A stretch of 64,000 bases of DNA. Source: Diplonema papillatum. Taxonomy: Eukaryota > Euglenozoa > Diplonemea > Diplonemida > Diplonemidae. The notes below the pieces were generated by a model that was not told the DNA's origin, did not search any database, and saw nothing but the letters and a program-made list of their open reading frames with translations. Shown here in pieces: positions 1 through 9,384 of the stretch (positions within the stretch are counted from its first letter, which is position 1; each line of letters begins with the position of its first letter). A program made the translations under genes and the position numbers. Where the stretch lies: assembly GCA_030068145.1 (NCBI GenBank), contig JAPJBO010000056.1, forward strand, positions 62,001-126,000. The letters are read 5' to 3'.

Positions 1-176
1 GCAGTTGAGTACCCTGAGTTGTACGATCTTGCGCGCAGCTTCCGCAGCGGCGAGAAGCCGAAGCAATCTCCTGGGCTGTCCAAGGAAGACGCCATTGCAT
101 TCATGGAGAGTGAGCCGGAGGAAGACGACAACAAGTGGTATCATCTGGTGGAACCATACTGCAAAGCAGTATGGTT
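1..176 (+). CDS. Possible 3' part of a gene cut by the window edge
   Basis: Frame 1 is open from the first base and reads as low-repeat, charged protein (AVEYPELYDLARSFRSGEKP, later an EPEEDDNKWYHLVEPY stretch) until a short hairpin and then a foldback element begin at about 153-180. The acidic/aromatic composition looks more like coding sequence than the repeats that follow. No domain is recognised. The downstream continuation of the frame is element sequence, so the gene either ends near here or is interrupted. It could also be chance. Confidence 0.3.
153..174. repeat. Short perfect hairpin
   Basis: CCATACTGC and GCAGTATGG flank a 3-base loop just outside the left end of the 180-643 foldback. 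It may be a target-site feature of that element. Confidence 0.5.
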
Positions 177-179
177 TTC

Positions 180-643
180 TTTCCATCCTCGGGAATTTAT
201 TTTTCCCAATAAAATCATTTATTCGGCAATAATTTCCGCCAATTTTGCCTCGGTGTCGGTTTTAGTCCCTCGGGAGGCCCTCGGGGGGTTTGCAACCCCT
301 CGCCACTCGCTCCGCTCGTGGCTCGGGGTTGCAAACCCCCCTCGGGCCTCCCTCGGGACTAAAACCGACACCTCGACAAAATAAACGGAAATTATCTTGC
401 CGAATAAATGCTTATTATTCGCAAGATAATTTCCGTTTATTTTGTCGAGGTGTCGGTTTTAGTCCCGAGGGAGGCCCGAGGGGGGGTTTGCAACCCCGAG
501 CCACGAGCGGAGCGAGTGGCGAGGGGTTGCAAACCCCCCCGAGGGCCTCCCGAGGGACTAAAACCGACACCGAGGCAAAATTGGCGGAAATTATTGCCGA
601 ATAAATGATTTTATTGGGAAAGCTAAATTCCCGAGGGTGGAAA
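180..643. mobile_element. 464-bp foldback (palindromic) element
   Basis: The two halves are near-perfect inverted copies about a centre near 410. The left arm starts TTTCCATCCTCGGG and the right arm ends CCCGAGGGTGGAAA. Each arm contains a nested GC-rich palindrome (GGTTTGCAACCCC paired with GGGGTTGCAAACC). The whole unit can fold into a cruciform with side branches. It has no coding capacity. The motif GGGAATTTATTTTTCCCAAT recurs near 1,281, suggesting a related non-autonomous family. No clear target duplication was identified. Confidence 0.75.
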
Positions 644-659
644 CAAAACATCGTTGCTT

Positions 660-1090
660 GGACGGCGTGAAATTTTGATAAGTCGCGGGGAGTTGATGTG
701 GTGTTAGTTTGCAACGCGAGTGCTCGGCCGCTTGCACATGCACATCAGGCGATCAGCAGATGAACCAGACAGCTGGAATCCAGTGTGCTCAGGCAGACCC
801 ACAGATGTTCTTGCAACGAGACTCAAGCACACTGAATTGGTACAAGTTTTCTACGCACTTGGACCTGGAATTCAGCATGGGTGAGTTCGCTGGCGGTGAA
901 CTTCCTCTGACACTTACTGGGCTGGAGCGTTCACGGGAGGGGTTTTCTTCACAGGCCTTTGAGCACCGAGGATGAGACACCAATGAATTCGGCTCAAAAC
1001 GAGCTCAAAACACGCGATTTCACTCACCACAGGGAGAAAAAAAAATTTGCGAGGGGTCTCCCCTACAGATTTCTGCCTACGACCTTATTC
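660..1090. other. No recognisable gene
   Basis: Mixed-composition sequence between two foldback elements. It contains short open frames without any family resemblance and one A-rich run near 1,038. Nothing else is supported. Confidence 0.4.
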
Positions 1091-1191
1091 TGCGCCGCCA
1101 GCTATTTTCAGTCGGAAAAGTAAACGAATTTATTTCCCTAGGGACAATAAATTTCATTTATTTGTTTCGACTGAAAATAGCTGGCGGCGCA
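1091..1191. mobile_element. Small TIR/MITE-like element
   Basis: Inverted arms of 24 bp, 1,091-1,114 and 1,168-1,191 (TGCGCCGCCAGCTATTTTCA and complement), flank an AT-rich centre. The stretch after it (to about 1,305) repeats AAATAAATTCG-type sequence and ends with the same AATTTATTTTTCCCAATAAAA motif as the foldback at 180, so both may be parts of one family. Confidence 0.6.
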
Positions 1192-1366
1192 AAATAAATT
1201 CCGAGATCGGAAAAAATAAATTCGTTTATTTGTCCGGCCTGTGTAAACACAACGGAAGCTCCTCAAGCCATTTCCACCAGAGGGAATTTATTTTTCCCAA
1301 TAAAAGGGACATGGCTTTGCGACCGCACAGGCTCGTGCCTAGAAGAAAAAGTGGGTAAAGGTGACC

Positions 1367-1438
1367 ATGGAGTCACCGACAACACAATCCTGGTTCTGCA
1401 AGGGGTGTGACAAAGACTACTGTTCAGGATGTGTCTAA
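1367..1438 (+). CDS. Small Cys-rich zinc-ribbon-like fragment
   Basis: An ATG opens a 23-codon frame with the pattern W-F-C-x2-C-x4-C-x2-C, ending at a stop. The same W-x-C-x2-C-x4-C-x2-C signature closes the frame that ends at 1,757. Two such motifs so close suggest exons or duplicated exons of one zinc-binding protein interrupted by the repeat block at about 1,452-1,572. No splice pair could be fixed with confidence. Confidence 0.35.
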   Translation: MESPTTQSWFCKGCDKDYCSGCV

Positions 1439-1451
1439 CTTGCTCTAAGTC

Positions 1452-1572
1452 TTGCGCCAAAGCCAGCCCCGAAGCCCGCGCCAAAGCCAGCCCCGAAGCC
1501 AGCCCCGAAGCCAGCGCCAAAGCCAGCCCCGAAGCCCGCGCCAAAGCCAGCGCCAAAGCCAGCAGCGAGGAA
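1452..1572 (+). repeat. Tandem repeat of GCCAAAGCCAGCCCCGAA type
   Basis: Short units (GCCAAAGCCAGC, CCCGAAGCC) alternate for about 120 bp. Read in one frame they give KASPEA repeats, in another RQSQPRS repeats. Confidence 0.8.
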
Positions 1573-1757
1573 AAGAGCCCGTTCCCTCAAGCTACTGCAA
1601 ATGTGGACAGCTTTTGATACAACGAAAGAAGGGCGAATGGGATTGCGATGCCCCGGGTTGTTCGGGCGAAGGGAGCGCTGATGGTGACAACCGATCGGGC
1701 CCTACCCCCTGGCATTGTACTGCCTGCGATTTAGAGTTTTGCCCAGGTTGTATTTAG
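1452..1757 (+). CDS. Repeat-plus-zinc-finger reading frame (fragment)
   Basis: The first 40 codons are an Arg/Gln/Ser/Pro-rich tandem repeat. The last 50 codons hold C-x-C, C-x4-C, C-x2-C and C-x2-C pairs (CKCGQLL, CDAPGC, WHCTACDLEFCPGC), a layout reminiscent of C1-like or ZZ-like zinc fingers. There is no ATG in frame upstream of the finger, so the true start must come from elsewhere or the gene is broken. Whether the repeat is translated in this frame or in the KASPEA frame one base over cannot be told. Confidence 0.35.
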   Translation: MRQSQPRSPRQSQPRSQPRSQRQSQPRSPRQSQRQSQQRGKEPVPSSYCKCGQLLIQRKKGEWDCDAPGCSGEGSADGDNRSGPTPWHCTACDLEFCPGCI

Positions 1758-1859
1758 TTCTGTTTGGCGACCACTTTCTAACTTGCTGCCAGTTCCGACG
1801 CTTCCTACCAATCATATTCTTCGAAAATGAAAAATAGCTATTTATTCACCGAGAGAAAA

Positions 1860-1948
1860 GTCGTTTTCTTGCACGAGGTTTTCCAGATTGCCACGAGAGC
1901 CCGCAGGGCTCGAGTGGCAATCTGGAAAACCGAGTGCAAGAAAACGAC
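1860..1948. mobile_element. 89-bp hairpin element
   Basis: Arms GTCGTTTTCTTGCAC and GTGCAAGAAAACGAC enclose further paired sequence (TTTTCCAGATTGCCAC / GTGGCAATCTGGAAAA) and a short loop around GCCCGCAGGGC. This is a near-perfect long hairpin, probably a minimal MITE remnant. Confidence 0.65.
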
Positions 1949-2279
1949 GTCTCGAGGTAAGAAGATTGCTTTACTGCCGCATCACCTGACTTTTCTGCGT
2001 CCGAGAGAGCTACGCACAGGGTGTGGGAGACGCCGAAGGCCAATAAAGATGGCGTGCCACACACCAGCTACTGGCCAAGTTCCTGTCGTGTACAACAGCA
2101 CAGTCGGCTCACACAGTGTACGCTGCACGTCAGCATCCCAAGTTTCCATGGCACTGGCGGTCTCCGACTCCTGCTCCGCATCCTGCAACGAATGAGCTGG
2201 TCCTGCCATTCGAATCATTCTTCCGTTCGCTCAGTAGTGTCAGATCATGCGCGTCAACCTTGTCCCTTGCTGTTCTTTG

Positions 2280-2470
2280 GCACTGTGACTTCCACAGGAA
2301 TGCACCTGAATTGCCCACGAAGACACCGGATTGCCCACGAATGCACCTGTATTGCCCACAAAAGCACCTGGAAACCAAAACTGCTATGCGTGCAAGAAAA
2401 GTAGTTATGCGTGCAAGAAAAGTAGTTATGCGTGCAAGAAAAGTAGCTATGCGTGTAAGAAAAGTAGCTC
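2280..2470 (+). repeat. Two adjoining short tandem repeats
   Basis: A degenerate 18-bp-like unit (TTGCCCACRAAxxCACC) from about 2,300 is followed by four copies of a 21-bp unit (TATGCGTGCAAGAAAAGTAG) at 2,385-2,469. No gene is recognised in 1,960-2,750 otherwise. Confidence 0.75.
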
Positions 2471-2813
2471 TCAAGGATGCAGAAAAGTCAGGTGACAGGC
2501 AGTAAAAGACATCATCATGATCATGGTTGGTTACCCTAAAAACCTCGAAACAAGAACGCCAAAAAAAAAACCATCATCAAATTCAATGGCTTCGGAAAAA
2601 AAAGAACATAAACCCAATAATAAAATCCTCACTCCTATGCTTGTGTCTGTCACTCTCGTCCTCCGCTCCTGCTCTGCTTGCCGCGCGTAGTATAGTTGGA
2701 GCAAAAGGTGAAGCCAGAAAGCTGTTAATCTTGCTGCTGACCACATGAAGTGGTGCATCCCTATTTTGGATCCCAATTTTTTTGGTCAAAAATTCGGGAT
2801 CCAATTTTTTTGG

Positions 2814-3116
2814 TCAACTTTTTTTCAGAGTTGAAGTGGCAGCGGTTACACTTGGCACATGGCTGCATGATGGCAGGAGAAATGGCTCCTGCCATGCGCC
2901 CTGGCGGCTCGCCGGCAATTCCAGTCTCTCTCTCAGCATGCCAGCCTGCGGCAGGGAGGACAAGATCCAGTCACCATCCGCCAGCTCCTGATTATTTTCA
3001 GACGACTGGCACTTTTTCTTTGCAGCTTCTACTGTAAGAGTAGCATCACTCAAATCTTGATTGGCTGCGGCATTACTTACCGCTCTGAGTCTCTCCCGCT
3101 CCTCCTCTGGAGTCAT
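2814..3116 (-). pseudogene. Arm-encoded small frame, possibly HSP70-lid-like
   Basis: The frame starts TSRMTPEEERERLRAV and continues with an Ala-rich helix-like segment (VEAAKKKCQSSENNQELADG). It has a loose resemblance to the start of the C-terminal lid of HSP70 (TPEEIERM..., VxAxN). It is on the same strand as, and downstream of, the HSP70 exons at 9.3-20.1 kb, but 6 kb away and with a second inverted copy at 6,082. The resemblance is weak. A consensus-like GTAAGT...TTACAG pair lies inside it, but removing that segment would put a stop in frame. Confidence 0.25.
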
Positions 3117-3484
3117 TCGTGACGTCGCGCCCGTCGCTGGTTACTACTCGTGGTAAAACAGTGGCTCTGATTCTGAAGAGGTTTCGGCACAGAATTAGGA
3201 AGCGCTACAAGTAGAACGGGCTGGTCACTCGCGCATACCTGAATTATGCACGAATCTGTGTGCACAATGCCTTTAGAAAACCGTTTACCCGTAGTCTGCG
3301 GTGTCAGTGACCCAGTGCGCAACCAGGATACCGAGCCGGGACGCAGCAGCCAACCACAATGCTGGCACCTTGTTCGAGGAACGGATCCGACGGAAATCGG
3401 AATCGGAAATGGCGAACCCAAAAATGGCTGGGATTTTTTGGATGTATGGGTGGTGAGTTCGAATCCCACCCTGAGCAATTTTCA

Positions 3485-3590
3485 ATGTTCGAGAATGGGC
3501 AAAAAGTTAGGCGACTGTTCGAGAATGGGCAAAAAGTTAGCGAGTGTTCGAGAATGGGCAAAAAGTTAAATTGTGTTCGAGAATGGGAAT
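3485..3590 (+). repeat. 24-bp satellite, ATGGGCAAAAAGTTA core
   Basis: Four to five copies of TGTTCGAGAATGGGCAAAAA-GTTA, terminating at GGGAATTAGCCC. The inverted partner array is at 5,590-5,725. Confidence 0.85.
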
Positions 3591-5589
3591 TAGCCCGGTT
3601 AACAATGGAGGAAATTTGGCAAAAACGTTGCGGGACGGAAAGAGCTATCCCTGGCATGTATCGGCACCTTTTCTACACTCGATATAGCCAAAAAATCTGA
3701 CCCCCAGGTGGCACTTCAGACTTTGGAAAAACCACTCAATACCTTGACGCACGCGAACCTTATGGCCCCTTTCTTCTCCTCTCCCTCCCTCCAACATTGA
3801 ACCCAGATTTCCCTCCCAGTGGTGAGAGACCCGTATGTATACGCTACGCTGAGCGTACATCAGTGAACATTTAGGAACATACGGCAATCCAAGGTTGTCC
3901 TGAGCATACACCTGTCGTAAATTTGATGCATTAGTGTGATTGTCAGGCCTTCGACTACCCTGAGCAACGCGCTATGCACACTCCGTGTCTACGTCACAGC
4001 AGATGGAACGCGTCTGTTGCGCCGCCGCGGAGGCGGCCTACGAGTGGGCGTCGTTGTGGCCTCCCGGCCGGAGCCATCGTTGGATGACCCTTCGCTCGTT
4101 TCTTCGCGTTTGCGCCGGTTCGCGCGTCGTCCTGAGCATACACCAGTCAGAAGCCAATTGCCCCGTCGGCAATGCTCAGAAATAGCCAATCTTCTCTCCT
4201 GGGGAAGACGGAAGGGAACGGTGAATGGCTTGGCGCTTCCCCCTGCTTACTCGTCGTCGCGTGCGCTTCCGCTGGGAGCAAGGCGTCGTCCGTCCGTATT
4301 GCTTGCACGTTCACCGTTCGGTGGTCCCGCGGCCGACCCGCTTGTCCCGGTAGTAGTAGGAATTATGCACACAGATTCGTGCATAATTCAGTTCGCGCGG
4401 GTGACAGACCCGTTCTACAGTTCTGTAGTACAACTTCCACTTCTTCTTACAATTTCTGTCCGATAGCCTCTTCAGAACCAGCGACCGGCGGTCTCGAGGA
4501 GGAGGCAGACACCGCCGCAGAGAGCGGTAATGTACCACAGCAGCCAATCCGATTTGAATAATGCTAGAAAGCTGCAAAGAAAAAGGTATGGTCGAAGCTG
4601 GCAGGGGGCGGTGAAAATGGCGAGGGTTTTTGCTCCGCAGAAAATGCGTGCAACGTCAGCCTGGCGAAGGGGCCGCAACTTGAACCCAAAACCTATTGGA
4701 CCCAAAACTTGGACCCAAATGGTGCCAAAACCGGGAACCAAATTGAGAACCCAAAACTTGAACCTAAACCCTAAGCTTGGATCCAGACCCAAATCTTGAC
4801 AGTCACACTGACTAATGGATACGGGTAGCTGATGCGGACTCTCATCATTCGTGGATGCGGGATGCGAACGGAATGCGTCGCTGCGCCTGCAGTGTGTCAC
4901 TACATCGTCGCTGCGGCAGTGCCGCAAGTGCGTGCAAGGCGGTCACCGCCGCGGTGAGTGGAGAGCTTCGGAATGCGTGCTCGTCAAGTGCGCGGAACAC
5001 GCGAAGCGTGTGGCCACTATGAGGGTGCCATTGGGATGATTTGGCCCGGAATTTCGGATGAATGTTCCATGACAACAACTGCCATTTTCTTCTCAGTCTT
5101 GGCCGGCGACGTGGTTCAGCAGAATTTCAGCCAGAAACGGCGTAGCTGCGGGCGCCCTAAAACCCGTCAACCTCATCTGAACTTCTGACAGACTGAAGGT
5201 GTCCACCTGGCCACAAAGGTAGCCACAAGGTTGTGGCTACTTTGTGGTCAGATGGCTCACGGCTATGCCCGGTGACAGCCCATTGTCCATCGTCCAAAAT
5301 GTGGATGTCACAGTCACAATGCAGAGGAAGGTCTGAAGGTCGTGAGTTCGAGTCCTGCAGGTGACACTTTTTCGGGTTCAAAAAAAGCCAATCCCGCAAG
5401 TGACACTTTTTGAGGCACCGAATGGGCAAATCCAAGAAAACCGTGCTGTAATGGGCACTCGAAAACACCGAATGGGCAAATCTAAGGAAGACCATGCTGT
5501 AATGGGCACCAGCCCTCACCAGGCGGTCCGGAGGGGCCCTCCCCCCTGGATAAGGGCCCCCAACTTGCCATCATCCCGAACTTGGGCTA

Positions 5590-5725
5590 ATTCCCATTCT
5601 CGAACACAATTTAACTTTTTGCCCATTCTCGAACACTCGCTAACTTTTTGCCCATTCTCGAACACTTTTTAACTTTTTGCCCATTCTCGAACAGTCGCCT
5701 AACTTTTTGCCCATTCTCGAACATT
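5590..5725 (-). repeat. 24-bp satellite, inverted partner array
   Basis: Five copies of the complement (TTTTTGCCCATTCTCGAACA), starting at GGGCTAATTCCC, mirror the array at 3,485-3,590. Confidence 0.85.
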
Positions 5726-6081
5726 GAAATTTGCCCAGGGTGGGATTCGAACTCACCACCCATACATCCAAAAAATCCCAGCCATTTTTGGGTTCGCCAT
5801 TTCCGATTCCGATTTCCGTCGGATCCGTTCCTCGAACAAGGTGCCAGCATTGTGGTTGGCTGCTGCGTCCCGGCTCGGTATCCTGGTTGCGCACTGGGTC
5901 ATTGACACCGCAGACTACGGGTAAACGGTTTTCTAAACACAGATTCGTGCATAATTCAGGTATGCGCGAGTGACCAGCCCGTTCTACTTGTAGCGCTTCC
6001 TAATTCTGTGCCGAAACCTCTTCAGAATCAGAGCCACTGTTTTACCACGAGTAGTAACCAGCGACGGGCGCGACGTCACGA

Positions 6082-6327
6082 ATGACTCCAGAGGAGGAGC
6101 GGGAGAGACTCAGAGCGGTAAGTAACGCCGCAGCCAATCAAGATTTGAGTGATGCTACTCTTACAGTAGAAGCTGCAAAGAAAAAGTGCCAGTCGTCTGA
6201 AAATAATCAGGAGCTGGCGGATGGTGACTGGATCTTGTCCTCCCTGCCGCAGGCTGGCAGGCTGAGAGAGAGACTGAATTGCCGGCGAGCCGCCAGGGCG
6301 CATGATGCAGCCATGTGCCAAGTGTAA
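6082..6327 (+). pseudogene. Inverted second copy of the MTPEEERERL frame
   Basis: This is the same reading frame as 2,814-3,116, in the right arm of the inverted repeat and nearly identical for the first 60 codons. It lacks a short GGAGAAATGGCTCC hairpin insert present in the left copy. A third diverged copy (about 4,440-4,590, plus) has lost the frame. Confidence 0.3.
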
Positions 6328-6489
6328 CCGCCACTTCAACTCTGAAAAAAAATTGACCAAAAAAATTGGACCCCGAATTTTTGACCAAAAAATTTGACCC
6401 AAAAAATTGGTCCTAAATTTTTTACCCAAAATTTTTGTCCTAAATTTTTGACCCAAAAAATTTCGGTCAAATTTTTTGGATCACTTTGC

Positions 6490-6795
6490 TGCAGAGATTG
6501 CAAGCTGCTTCTCCTGGTGTAGGTCAGTGAACTAAGGTCACTCAATGGCCGCCGCGCAATTTGCAAGCAAGACGAGCAAACTCAGTGAAGTCTGTGCCGG
6601 GGTTTTAAACGGGGTAGCTCGCACACCACCGTCACGTGTAGAAGCTTGAAGCAACCAAGAACCCGAGTTTAGATGCCGAAGAGGCTGCGGCCTGAAGTTA
6701 GCAAGGGTACCGTCTTCGAATCAGTGAACGCAGCTGTTCTCGCGGTGAAACTTGAGGCAAATGTCTCGGGGAAGTGACATTTTCACCACAAAAAC
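6490..6795. other. No recognisable gene
   Basis: Unique-looking sequence between the inverted repeat and the next satellite pair. No domain, splice-consistent exon or RNA gene is seen. Confidence 0.35.
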
Positions 6796-7395
6796 TGGAA
6801 TGTTCGAGAATGGGCAAAAAGTTAAATAGTGTTCGAGAATGGGCACAAAGTTACCGAGAATGGGCAAAAAGTTAAAAAGTGTTCGAGAATGGGCAAAAAG
6901 TTAGCGAGTGTTCGAGAATGGGCAAAAAGTTAAATAGTGTTCGAGAATGGGCACAAACATAAGGAAGTGTACTATAATGGGAATTGTCCCCCCGAACTTA
7001 GCATCAAGGTTTTCCGGGGGGGGGGGGTCCGGGGGGGCCTCCCCCCGGGTACGCGCCCCGAACTTGCCATCAGGGTTCAACGGGCTCGGGTTTGCACAAA
7101 CGCCGGACTGGGCAAAAAGGTTCGGGTTGCACCAACGCCGGACTGGACAAAAAGGTTCGGGTTTGCGCAAACGCCGGACTGGACAAAAAGGTTCGGGTTT
7201 GCACCAACGCCGGAATGGGCAAACGGTTCGGGTTGCACAAACGCCGGACTGGACAAAAATATTCGGGTTTGCGCAAACGCCGGACGGGCTAATTCCCATT
7301 CTAGAACTGTTTTAACTTTTTGCCCATTCTCGATAACTTTGTGCCCAATATAGAACATTCCGCTAACTTTTTGCCCATTATAGAACATTGCTAAA
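6796..7395. mobile_element. Array-bounded element: satellite arms around a GC-rich core
   Basis: A plus-oriented satellite (6,796-6,985, ATGGGCAAAAAGTTA units) faces an inverted one (7,288-7,395). Both end inward at GGGAATT(A/G)... motifs. Between them lie a poly-G run and a tandem array of about 33-36 bp units (ACGCCGGACTGGACAAAAAG + GTTCGGGTTTGC) at 7,084-7,290. It has the architecture of a TIR element whose arms are satellite arrays. Confidence 0.55.
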
Positions 7396-7756
7396 TCGTC
7401 ACTTCTGGGACTCGATACCCCAACCTCCAGGCTGCCAAAATCTTGGGTCTAAATTTTGGTTCCCAACTCGGGTCCAGGTTTGGTCCAAGTTTTGGGTCAG
7501 GTTTTGGGCTCAAGTTTCGGTCCACGCGGGCCCGGTCTGAAGTCTGGGCCTAATTACTGGTAGCGCCAGGCCAGTAACCTGGTAACCAGACTGGTCCTGG
7601 ACCTGGATTATGTCATCATGCCACGGAAAAGCCTCGAACAGACCGGGCGGTCGGCTCAGAGTCAGACTGCTGTCAGGCTGCGTGCAGTCTGGTAGTGTTA
7701 GTCTGGCCTCTGGCAGCTGACGCTTGAAGTTGAACTGGTTGTCGTCTATTGATGAC

Positions 7757-8178
7757 CAACCCAAGTTTGGGGGACCCAAGTTTGGGACCCAAGTTTGGGA
7801 CCCAAGTTTGGGACCCAAGTTTGGGACCACCCAAGTTTGGGACCCAAGTTTGGGACCACCCAAGTTTGGGACCCAAGTTTGGGACCCAAGTTTGGGACCC
7901 AAGTTTGGGACCCAAGTTTGGGACCCAAGTTTGGGACCCAAGTTTGGGACCCAAGTTTGGGACCCAAGTTTGGGACCCAAGTTTGGGACCCAAGTTTGGG
8001 ACCCAAGTTTGGGACCCAAGTTTGGGACCCAAGTTTGGGACCCAAGTTTGGGACCCAAGTTTGGGACCCAAGTTTGGGACCCAAGTTTGGGACCCAAGTT
8101 TGGAACCCAAGTTTGGAACCCAAGTTTGGGAACCCAAGTTTGGAACCCAAGTTTGGGACCCAAGTTTGGAACCAAGTT
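7757..8178. repeat. 13-bp tandem array (TTTGGGACCCAAG)n, about 30 copies
   Basis: The unit TTTGGGACCCAAG is nearly palindromic and 13 bp long, so every frame on both strands is open and encodes the same 13-residue cycle (GPKLGSQTWVPNL on minus, GPKFGTQVWDPSL on plus). Degenerate relatives (GGACCCAAAACTTGG) occur at about 4,690-4,790, 7,440-7,520 and 8,385-8,470. Any predicted protein here is an artefact of the array. Confidence 0.9.
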
Positions 8179-8184
8179 TTGGGC

Positions 8185-8750
8185 ACAACCTCAGGTTTTG
8201 GTATTTCACCCCATTCTTGAATGGATTTCATAGGCTCGTCACTTCCTGCTGCCGTTGTCAACAGCGTTGATGCCCAGTTGCAGAACCGACTCCTCCGCGT
8301 TGGTTGCAAGCATCTTCCTGCGAAAAACAGCTGATTCGAAGACTTGGCAACTCCTTCAGCCGACTTTCACCCAGCTTTTCTCGGACCCAAAACTTGGAGT
8401 CCAAGTTGGACCCAAAGTCGCGGCCAAGATTTGGACTAAATCCAACCATTGGACCCAAGTTTGGGAACAATGCTGGTCGCGACGATCGAGACGTGAAAGC
8501 AAACATCACGTGCGAAGAGTAATAAACCCGTGTGCAGGTCTCTTCTACCACGCCGGCGATGCAGAGTACCGCCTGCGTGCTAACACAAACTTGAACTTAC
8601 TCTTGCCACGAGTCCTGGCAAACTTGGGTCCAAAGTTGGGAAAAGTAGGCACAAACTCAGGAAACCGTACTGTTCAAGTTTTGGACCAGATTTAGACCAA
8701 AACCCGTCCTGAAGGTTGTGGTATCGAGTCCCCGAAGTGACGATTTTTAG
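8185..8750. other. No recognisable gene
   Basis: Contains sporadic TTGGACCCAA motifs related to the neighbouring array. No coding signature is recognised. Confidence 0.4.
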
Positions 8751-8752
8751 CG

Positions 8753-9050
8753 AATGTTCTATAATGGGCAAAAAGTTAGCGAATGTTCTATAATGGGCAC
8801 AAAGTTATCGAGAATGGGCAAAAAGTTAAAAATAGTTCTATAATGGGCACAAAGTTAAGAACAGTTCTATAATGGGCAAAAAGTTAAGAATAGTTCTATA
8901 ATGGGCACAAAGTTAAGAAAATGTGCTATAATGGGAATTAGCCCAACGCCGGACTGGACAAAAAGGTTCGGGTTTGCACAAACGCCGGACTGGACAAAAA
9001 GGTTCGGACTGGGCAAAAAGGTTCGGGTTTGCGCAAACGCCGACTGAGCA
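8753..9050 (+). repeat. Satellite ATAATGGGCAAAAAGTTA followed by 33-bp units
   Basis: Seven copies of a GTTCTATAATGGGCAMAAAG-TTA unit end at GGGAATTAGCCC (8,935-8,945). The array then switches to the same ACGCCGGACTGGACAAAAAG unit found at 7,084-7,290. The order (satellite, GGGAATTAGCCC, 33-bp unit) repeats the left half of the 6,796-7,395 element. Confidence 0.8.
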
Positions 9051-9221
9051 AAAGGTTACCTCTAGACTCGCTAAGGGTGGTCCTAACACCCATGTACTTT
9101 TTTGGATTTGTTTGAGTATTTGCCGTCTTTGTAAGGAGCCAAAGCTGTGTGAACTTTTTGAGACCGCTTCGAAACAAAACGAGGTAGTAAGGAGCGAAAG
9201 CTGTTGGGGTGCAAACTACAT

Positions 9222-9265
9222 GGTGTACAGTTACAAAACCATTGGTGTCAGCATGACTTTGCGAC
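9222..9265 (-). pseudogene. HSP70-like continuation without clear splice site
   Basis: Codes HADTNGFVTVH, matching the D-x-NG-x-x-x-V segment that should follow exon 5. The preceding hydrophobic strand (VxIxVxF) is missing and no AG gives the right phase. This suggests decay, a small deletion or a non-canonical intron end. Confidence 0.45.
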
Positions 9266-9303
9266 GCCAGTTCCACAGGGGAAGTTCAGAGAAACAAACA
9301 TAC

Positions 9304-9384
9304 CTCTCCTTTTGGCTTGCGCGGGAGGTTCGAGATAGCAATTTGTCCAAGTTTGAAGTTCATCGAGGCGCGCTCATTCTCGCC
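9304..9384 (-). CDS. HSP70 exon 5
   Basis: Acceptor TTGCAG; 27 codons GENERASMNFKLGQIAISNL then PRKPKGE, matching the VYEGER..NN.LG.F.L.GIPPAPRG segment of the family; donor GTATGT. HADTNGFVTV-like residues lie only 40 bases further on without a usable in-phase AG acceptor. Confidence 0.8.

Larger units (their letters stand above)
2755..6480. mobile_element. 3.7-kb element with ~840-bp inverted repeat arms
   Basis: The left arm, about 2,755-3,598, and right arm, about 5,583-6,480, are inverted copies throughout: an AATTTTTTTGGTCAA-rich end, a short open frame starting MTPEEERERL, a tRNA-B-box-like AGTTCGAATCC block, then the TGTTCGAGAATGGGCAAAAA satellite. The 2-kb centre contains a third, diverged copy of part of the arm (4,361-4,590, plus orientation) and a block (3,605-3,745) that recurs inverted inside the 13,565-14,177 element. 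No transposase is seen. It could be a foldback element or an inverted segmental duplication. Confidence 0.6.

Noticed and set aside
3449..3472. tRNA gene suggested by AGTTCGAATCC box
   Set aside because: No A box, acceptor stem or anticodon arm could be folded; at most a tRNA-derived repeat.
7510..8309. 170-220-residue frames of GPKLGSQTWV type
   Set aside because: The 13-bp array keeps every frame open; no non-repeat coding signature.
1452..9050. CRISPR-like arrays
   Set aside because: Repeats are contiguous satellites without unique equal-length spacers, and no cas-like genes exist.
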